Shown here piece after piece: positions 24,001 to 33,000 of a stretch of 64,000 nucleotides of DNA. The DNA is from Phoebastria nigripes. Lineage: Eukaryota; Chordata; Aves; Procellariiformes; Diomedeidae. Under the pieces are notes generated by a model, which was not told the origin of the DNA, searched no databases, and saw only the letters and a program-made list of their open reading frames with translations. The DNA lies in NCBI GenBank assembly GCA_035582835.1, contig JAYKAV010002766.1, positions 1,262,205-1,326,204 on the forward strand. The letters run 5' to 3'. Numbering within the stretch: the first letter of the stretch is position 1; the number at the start of each line of letters is the position of its first letter. Both the position numbers and the translations under genes were made by a program.

Positions 24001-27000
24001 GTGTCCTCGGCGTGCCAGGGAGGTGGTTCCCGTGCCGGCGTCAAACCCGATTCTCCTGCGCAGGGTCCGCCAGCCGCCGGTGCCTGCTGAGCCCCCACGG
24101 CGTCGCTTACTGGGGTGTGCCCAGCTTTGCCCGCTGCATCTCCCACGAGTACCGATACTTGCATCTCTCAGTAGGTGCACGCTCTGGCGCGGCCCCCCCG
24201 CCCTCCCCTCCCCATCACGGAGAATCTGCCCCATCCCCAGCCCCTGCCGTCCCCTCCAGGGCAGGGAAACCCAGCAGCTCCTTTGCTTCACCGGCTGGCT
24301 ACCACATGGGGAAACTGAGGCAGGGCTCCCTGGGCAGGGCTGGGAAAGGGGACCCCAGTCTGAGCTGTGCTCCCGTGTCCTCAGGAAATGGCTTTCAGGG
24401 TGGGAAGGAACCCCCAGACCCCCATGTCCTGCTGCTGCCCCAGTTAGTGCAATTGGCTCTGCAGTGTCCCCGCTGCGTGGGCTCTGGGCATGGCGAGGGA
24501 CCTGGAAACACAGAGCACTGTCGGGGAGGGTGCTAGCGGCCAAGTGACACCGGTGTCCCCCCCTGTACAAGCTGCGGGAGCACCTGGCCAAGGGGCAGCG
24601 GGTGCTGGCGGGCGAGGGCATGTCGCAGGTGGTGCGGAGCCTGCTGGAGCTCATGGCCCGCAAGACCTACTACAGCGGGGACCTGCTCTTCTCCGTGGAG
24701 ATCCTGCGCAACGTCACTGACACCTTCAAGAGGGCCACCTACACCCCGTCCTCTGAGGACGTGCAGGTAGCGGGCGGGGGACGGCGAGGGACACCCCCGG
24801 GGAGGTGGCGGCGGTCGGTCCCCGGACCTCAGCCCCGCTGAGCCCCGTCCCCGCAGCGCTTCTTCCAGGTGGTGAGCTACATGGTGGACGCGGAGAACCG
24901 GGACAAGTGGGAGGATGCCCAGCAGGTGAGTGGCACAGGGCACGGGCAGGTGGCTGGGGCGGCCGGGATGTCCCCACCATGGGGACGTGTCCTGGCGGCT
25001 GCGGAGCTGGTCCCTCGCCCGCAGGTCTCGCCCGGCTCCGTGCACCTGATGAAGGTGGTGGAGGATTTCATCCACCTGGTGGGGGATGCCCTGAAGGCCT
25101 TCCAGAGCTCCCTCATCGTCACCGACAACCTGGGTGAGCGGCGGGGCGGGCACGGGGCCTCAGTGGGCGCAGGGAGCCGGCTGGTGACGCCCACTCTGCC
25201 CTGCCAGTGATCAGCATCCAGAGGGAACCCGTCTCTGCCGTCTCCAGCGACATCAACTTCCCCATGAAGGGGCGCCGGGGCATGAAGGATTGGGCCCGCA
25301 GCTCCGAGGACAAGCTCTTCATCCCCAGGGAGGTGCTCAGCCTCGCCTCCGCCGGTGAGGCAGGGCTGGGGCCGTGGGAGCGAGCACGCTCTGCGCGTGT
25401 GTGCACGTGTGTGTGCGNGCTTGGGGGTGTGCACGTGTGTGAGCACGCACATGTGAGTGCACATCTGGGGGGTGCACATCTGGGGGTGTGCACATGGAGC
25501 ATGCATGTGTGTGCGTGTGAACATGTGTGAGCTTGCATGTCTGGGGCTGCGCATGTGTGAGGGTGCACATCTGGGAGTGCACACGTGTGAGCGTGCAGGC
25601 GGCCTCCTGCCAGCCCACGTGCCTGCGTGTGTCCGTGTGCGCCGTGCCTCTGTTGGGGAGGGGGTGCGTGTTCCCTCGTGCGTGTCAGGGGCAGACGTGT
25701 GGGCTCATACGTGTGCATGTGTGCTCGCTGAGCCCACGCGTGTGCCAGGCGCTGGATCACAGCGCTGCTCTCCCTTCCCCTCTCTCTGCAGAAACAGATG
25801 AGTCGTCCCACTTCGTCATCGGGGCTGTGCTGTACCGCACGCTGGGGCTGATCCTGCCCCCGCCCAGGTGAGTAGGGCTGCCCACTGTCCCCCGCGCCGT
25901 GTCCCTGTCCCTATGACAGCCGGTGCCCCTCCCTGCAGGACCCCCCTGGCCGTCACCTCCAAGGTGCTGATGGTGACAGTGCGCCCGCCGACCAAGCCTG
26001 CGGAGCCCCTCGTCCTGGTGGAGCTCTCCCACATCATCAACGTGAGTGTCCCCCTCCTGTCCCATCACCATGTCACCGTGTCACCTCTCAGTCCCGTGTG
26101 GGNCCCACCGGCCCCTTCACCCCCAGGCACTGAGAGCCAGGCAGGGGCCAGCAGCTCCCAACTGGTGGCCACAAGTACTCGGCTCTGTGCCCGCGGTGGG
26201 AATGTGCCAGCGCTGGGGGAGCTGGGCAGGTCCCCACGGGCCGAGCACCCTCCTGGGGCTGGGAGCGGGGCAGGGGGGGACGAAGCACTAACCCGTCCCT
26301 CTGTCCGCAGGGCACGTCCCACCCGCAGTGCGTCACCTGGGACTACTCGAGGACGTGAGTGGGGGACAGGGACACCCCGGCCATGCCCTCGTTGGCGGAC
26401 AATGCTGGGCAATGGGGCTGGGCTTCCCAGCGCCCCGTCGGTCCCTGGGGAGGTGGCGGGAGGGACAGGGAGCAGGGCCAGTCCCTTCCCGTGGCTGAGC
26501 CCCTCCGACTGCGGGTGAATTGTGCTGCCACGGGATCGATCTGTCTCCACGTGATGCCGGGGACGGATGCTGCCAGCCTGCCAGATGCAATTTGTTAGCG
26601 TGGAGCCCAGCGCTCTGGCAGGAGCGAGGGAAAGTAGGGCACGGCGGGGGGAGTGGGGGGCACTGCGGGGCGGGGGGCGGCAGTGCTGGGCCCCCCCCAC
26701 CCAGGTGCCTGTGGGTGCTCTGCGCCTCAGGGTCACTGGTTCCAGTACAGCTCCCCTGTTGATGGGGAGGCGTGTGGTTGTGATGAGTGTGGCAGGTCTC
26801 AGCCTGGCCCGGGGGAGCTGCATCCCCAGCTGTCCCACAGACCCAGTTCCCGGTTTCCCCGCCTTGCTGGGAGTGGTGGCTGCTCTCCCGATGCATGGCC
26901 AGCGTCACCGCTGGGCACCCCCTCCCGGCTCCCTCCCTGGGGGCTCCCCATGGGAGGAGGGATCCCCNTGGCAGGAGGGGAGCATCGCCTGCTCCCGGGC

Positions 27001-30000
27001 AGGTCTGGCTTTGGGGGCAGCACATCTCTGCTGCATGAGCCATGGCTCGTGCTGGGGGGCACGTCGGTGCCGGGGGGGCCCCTGGGACTGCTCCTGCCTG
27101 CCCTGCCGCTGCCTCAGCCCCCCTCCGTCCCCACCACCCCTCCTCCTGGGCCTGGCCCCTTCCCTCTGTGGTTTGCCCCCCCTCAAACCTGGGTGGGGTG
27201 ATTAAAAATCAAGCCTTCATGTTGCATCGCTCCCCAGGGGGATCAGCACCAGCGCAGGCGGGGGCAACCGGGGCAGGGATGGCTTCACCCCCCCGCGATG
27301 GGCTCGGGGGATTAACCTGTCCCCTGGCAGTGCCCCCCGCATCTGCCTCCCCCCAGGCAGGGGCCAGCGAAGGGTTAATCGGGAGAGGCGCGAGGGGCTG
27401 CCTGTGTGTTTGATCATTTCAAATTGCTCTCCCTCACTCTCGTCCCATTAATCAGGGATGCTGGCTTGGGAAACTGGGACACGGAGAGCTGCCAAACCCT
27501 GGAGACCCTCCCAGCGCACACCAAATGCCAGTGCCGCCAGCTCGCCACCTTCGCTGTCCTCGCCCAGCTGCCCAGAGACCTGGTAGGGGACAGGACGGGG
27601 ACAGGGATGAGCCTGCTGGGGACACGGGCCATGGATGGGGGGCGATCCCTGGGCTGCGGGGCCTGGCCAAGGTGGGGGTCCCAGGGGAGGATGGGGATGG
27701 GCAGGGGCTGCGTTGCCTGCAGGCACCTCGACAGGGTGGGGTGGGCACTGGGGGGATGAGGGGGGTGTCTCCCACCACCCAAGGGAAGGGCCCCTGCACC
27801 CCCTGGCACCCTGAGGGTGGGCTTGGGCGGGCAGGGGGCTGCCGTGGTCAATAGGGCTCGATATGGGGCATTGCTGTGTGCAAGGAGGGGAGGGGGCAGC
27901 CCCGGCCCGGGCATCCCCCCACCCCATTGCTATTCCGCCTGCGTCCCCCGTCGGCATGGAGATGGGCATGGGTCCCCGGGAAGGCGCCTTGGCTGCGCCA
28001 CTGCCACCACCGACCCCCTCCGGCGCCCAGGGGTCCCCAACCAGGGGGGGTGGAGGGGCCCAGTGGGGGGCAGGGGGCTGGCAGGGAGCAGCCATGGGGG
28101 GCCGGGCTCAGCCACTGCCCCCCTTCCCTGTTCCCCACCAGGCCATGGACCCCTCGGGCACCCCTTCGGTGCCGCTGATGATCGGCTGTGCCGTCTCCTG
28201 CATGGCCCTGCTGACCCTGCTGGTGATCTACGCTGCCTTCTGGAGGTGACCCGGGGACAGCTGGGGACCCAGGGGGTACCTGGGGCGTGAGACCATGCGG
28301 GGAGGGGGCGGCGAAGGGGGGCACGGTGCGAGCAAAAGCTCAGCTTCAATGTGATTAAATGCAACGTGATGGGAAGAGAATAACCCAGGTGGCAGCCGGG
28401 TGAGAGAGGTGCCCGGGCTGCCTGGCACTGTCCCTGGCCCAGGACAGTGCCTGCCTGCCNGCTACATGCAGGGGACGTGGGACAGGGACATGGGACAGGC
28501 TGGCACCNGGGCCCCATGCTGCTCCCACCCGCAGGTTCATCAAGTCAGAGCGCTCCATCATCCTGCTCAACTTCTGCGTCTCCATCCTGGCCTCCAACAT
28601 CCTCATCCTCGTGGGCCAGTCCCAGATGCTCAGCAAGGTGGGTGCCACCACCATGCCCCCTTGTGAGGTCCCCGGGTGGGCGCGGGGGCTGCGGCAGCGT
28701 CCGAGCCCTCTCTTCCCGGCCAGTCGCCTTGTCCCTGCTGGCTCCCAGCAGCAGATTGGATTTGGATTAATTCAATCTCAGGATTAAATCCTTTGCACCG
28801 GTGGCTTTGACACAAACCTTGCCCGGGCGTGGGAGTTTAACCGCCGCGGTGCCGGGTGTGTGGCCNCGGTGGTGGCTGCGATGCCTCCCTCTGACATGCC
28901 TGCGTCCCCACAGGGCGTGTGCACCATGACAGCTGCCTTCCTCCACTTCTTCTTCCTCTCGTCCTTCTGCTGGGTGCTGACGGAGGCCTGGCAGTCCTAC
29001 CTGGCGGTGATCGGCCGGATCCGGACACGCCTGGTCAGGAAGCGCTTCCTGTGCTTGGGATGGGGTAAGAGCCCGGCAGGGCTGGTCCTGGGANGGGGTG
29101 AAGGGGAGGCACCGCACACCCCTCCCTGGTACCCCCCAGGGTTATCAGAAGGGGAAACTGAGGCACAATGGAGGAAAGATGTGTCTTGGTCCCTTTGATG
29201 TGGCACCCTCTGACCAGCCAGACCATGGGGAGCTGCCAGAAGGGCCCCATCCCTGTCCCCATCCACAGGGGCTGGCACAGGGGTGATGCTGGGGGGGACA
29301 GCGATGCCACCCAGCTGCAGCTCCAGCCTCTTCTCCCCTCTCCAGGCTTGCCAGCCCTCGTGGTTGCAGTCTCCGTTGGCTTCACACGGACCAAAGGCTA
29401 CGGGACGGCGAGCTAGTACGTGGGGACAGGGGGACACAGGGCTGGGCACGGGGACTGCTCCGGGCTGGCAGCAGTGCTGGGAGCAGGGGACAGGGACAGG
29501 GACAGGGGATGTCCCCTCTCCATCAGCCCCTGATACACCACGGTCCCCGCAGCTGCTGGCTCTCGCTGGAGGGTGGTTTGCTCTACGCCTTCGTGGGACC
29601 CGCTGCTGTCATCGTGCTGGTGAGCTGACCCTGAGCCTTGGACCCCCAAAACCCACCCCGGTGCGTGGCAGCTCCTGCCGGCCCTGGCTCGCGGAGGGCT
29701 CCGTGCCTGGCCCTAACCCCGGCACTGCTCTCGCCCAAGGTGAACATGCTGGTCGGCATCATCGTGTTCAACAAGCTCATGTCCCGCGATGGCATTTCAG
29801 ATAAGTCCAAAAAGCAGCGAGCTGGGTAAGTGCCCTGCACCCTGCGGGGCTCTCCTTGGGGCCGGCGCGGAGCACCCTGCCCTGCCGTGCTGCGGGGCAT
29901 GGCATGGGGTCTCCTCCGGGAGCGGGCTGAGGATGGGGCAGACTTCACCTCATCAGTGGGCGGCGGGGACCAAGCCTGGGGCAACCACAGCCCCTTGTTG

Positions 30001-33000
30001 GGGGCTGCTGGAGGGGCAGTAGCTGGGGGGCGGGGGGGGGGCAGTCAGCCCCACACCTTCCCCGGGGAAGGGGGAGCCGCACACTGCGGACCCCCCTCCC
30101 TGCCGCCAGCGGAGGGGGCTGAGCCCTGCCCGCCCCATCCTGCTGCCGCTTGGCCACCCCTGCTCGTCATTAACAACTGCTGCCGCCCTCGACTAACCCG
30201 GCTCTCTCTTCTCTCTCTCTTTCTCTTTTCCTTCTCCCATTTGCTTTTTGCCTGTGTCCATCCATCCATCCGTCTGTCCATCCACCTGTCGCTGCCATCC
30301 TGCTCTCCCACGGCCTTGCTCCCCCCACCTGCATCCCCGCGTGGCCCGGTCCTGGCCGCGGGGCGCCGGGGGGGTGGTGGGCGCGTAGCTCCAAGCCCCC
30401 CCCCTGCGGCAGCCTGCTGCTGAAATGCACCAAGTGCGGCGTGGTGTCCAGCGCGGCCATGACCTCCGCCACCGCCAGCAGCGCCATGTTAGTGCTCGCC
30501 ACGCGCCCGCTTCGCCCCCCCCGCCCCGAGCACAGCCTTGGACCCCGGGGAGCAGGGGGGTGGGCTCTGGGCATCGCCCCGGGCGGGACGGGCTCTGGGT
30601 TGGGGGTCCCGTGGGCAGGGCAAAGGCTGTGTGCTCGGGGCGGCCCCGGGCATGGGGTGCACGTGCCCCACCGCNGCCATCACGTCTGCATGGCATGGCT
30701 TCCCGCAGGTCACGTCATCTCCGGGGTTGGGGCACGGGGGGCTCGGCTCCTCTTCCCCGGGGTGGCTTGGGAGAGGGGAGGGCATGAGGGGCACCACGCC
30801 ATGGTCCTGGCCTCAGGGCCATCCCCGGGACCCTCTTCCCAGCACACGAGCCCCCTCGGGTGCTGGCTGGGACGCGTCCAGAGGGTTGGGCTGTGATCAC
30901 TGCCACCCTGGTCAGCCGAGGTCCCTGCTCCCAGGGGTTTAGTTGTGATAGAAGCAGCCCCAAAATTCACTGCTAAAAAAGAAAGAAATCCCCTTTCTGC
31001 TCTTCTTGCGGCTGTGGGAGGGTGACGGTGGCCCCGCGTCCCCCCAGCACCCTCACTGCTGGCTGCGCTGCCTGTGCGGGGACAGGGACATGCACGGCTG
31101 TGCCCTGCCCGGGCTGACTCAGTGGTGCTGATGGCTCAGCCTGGGGTTGTGCCGGGGCTGCTGGGGGGAGAAGGAGCCCATGGGTCCCCATGCCCTAAGG
31201 CAGGCGGTGCCCCGAGCACCCAGCCAGTGCCGGCTTGGGGACGCCGAGGAAGAGGGGACGGCGGGGTCTGGCGGGGCACACGGCGTCTGCAGGGTGCTCG
31301 GGCTCGGGTCTCCATGCCGTGCACGCACGGTCAGCCCCGGCCACGCTTGCAGGGCTGGGGGCGATGCTCGGGGGTCTGTCGCAGGGCAGCTCTGGCGTGG
31401 CGGGCTCACCCCGGCCCCTCTCTCCCTGCCCCAGGGCATCGCTGTGGAGCTCCTGCGTGGTCCTGCCTCTGCTGGCGCTGACCTGGATGTCGGCCGTGCT
31501 CGCCATGACCGACCGGCGCTCCATCCTCTTCCAGGTCCTCTTCGCCGTCTTCAACTCTGTCCAGGGCTTCGTCATCATCACCATACACGGGTTCCTGCGC
31601 CGAGAGGTGGGGCGGCCCCGGAGGGGTGCCAGGGGGGACCCCTGGCCACGGGGCCGTGACCGGCTCTGTCCCCGCAGGTCCAGGACGTGGTGAAGTGTCA
31701 GATGGGGGGGTGCAGGAGCGAGGAGAATGAAAACTCGCCCGACTCCTGCAAGAACGGGCAGGTGCAGATCCTGGTGAGTGCGGGAGAGCCGGCACGGGCC
31801 GCAGCAGGCACTGGCAGGGCTGCGCAGGGCTGCTCGCCCCGGCTGGGGCAGGGTCCCCCTTGCAAACCCTGCTGCTCCCCATGCTGGCCAAGATGCATTC
31901 ATTTCCCTGTCTCTCTCCCTCTCTTTCTCTCCTCTCTCTCTCTCTCTTTCCCCTCTTTCTGTATTTTTATAGACAGATTTTGAAAAGGATGTTGACCTGG
32001 CGTGTCAGACAGGTGAGGTCTCCCCTGCCCCCTGCACTGGGGACGGGGATGTCACCGTGCCATGCCTGGGAGGGACAGGCAGCGTGTGCCGGGGCAGGCG
32101 TGATGCCACCACGCAGGGGGTCGGTCCAGTCTCCCCCACCTCCCGCGGGACCCCCGGGGCCGGCTCTGACCGCACTCCCTGCCCACAGTGCTCTTCAAGG
32201 AGGTGAACACCTGCAACCCTGCCACCATCACGGGCACCTTGTCCCGCATCTCCCTGGATGGGGANGAAGACCCCAAGCTCAACACCACCTCGGAGGGTGG
32301 TCTGGGCTTCTCCAGCCTGCCAGGGAACATCCCTCCCTCCAGCATCCTGGTTCAGGTCCCCAAGATGACGCCCAACGTGGTGGCGGGCTTGAGCGAGCTG
32401 GGCGATCCGCCGGCGCAGCAGCTGAGCCTGGAGGCGCCGGGTCCCGTCTACCTGTGCACGGAGAGCAGCCTGCGGCCCCTGGAGTACGGCTGGCTGCGGG
32501 CCCCCGAGCCCCCACGGGAGAGCGACTACATGGTGCTGCCCCGCCGGACCGGCAGCCTCAAGCCCTTCCCGCGGGAGGAGGGCACCCTCGGTCCCGGTGC
32601 TGAGGAGGTGGTGCCCGGTGGGACGGGGCGCCCNGCGGCCGAGGGGGATGCCTACCCTGGCTTCATCGCGGTGGACCACGTCAACGTGAACTTGAACCAG
32701 CCCTACGGGACGGTGAAGGCCCCCTACGGCCTCCAGTTCAAGCAGCACCCCACCGTGCGGCAGATCCTGGCCTCGGAGCTGTCGGAGCGCAGCCGCACCA
32801 TGCCCCGCACCGTCCCCGGCTCTGCCATGAAAGTGGGGTCCCTGGAGGTGAGCGGGGGGCTGGCGTGTGAGTGTGCCCGTGGACACATGCGTGGGGAGGG
32901 AGGTGTGTAGGAGGGGGTTGGGCGAGTGTGCAAGAGCATGCATGAGCGTGTGTGCGCGGGCAGGGTTGCATGAGTTGCCCCNGCGCTCGCTGCTCGGCAT

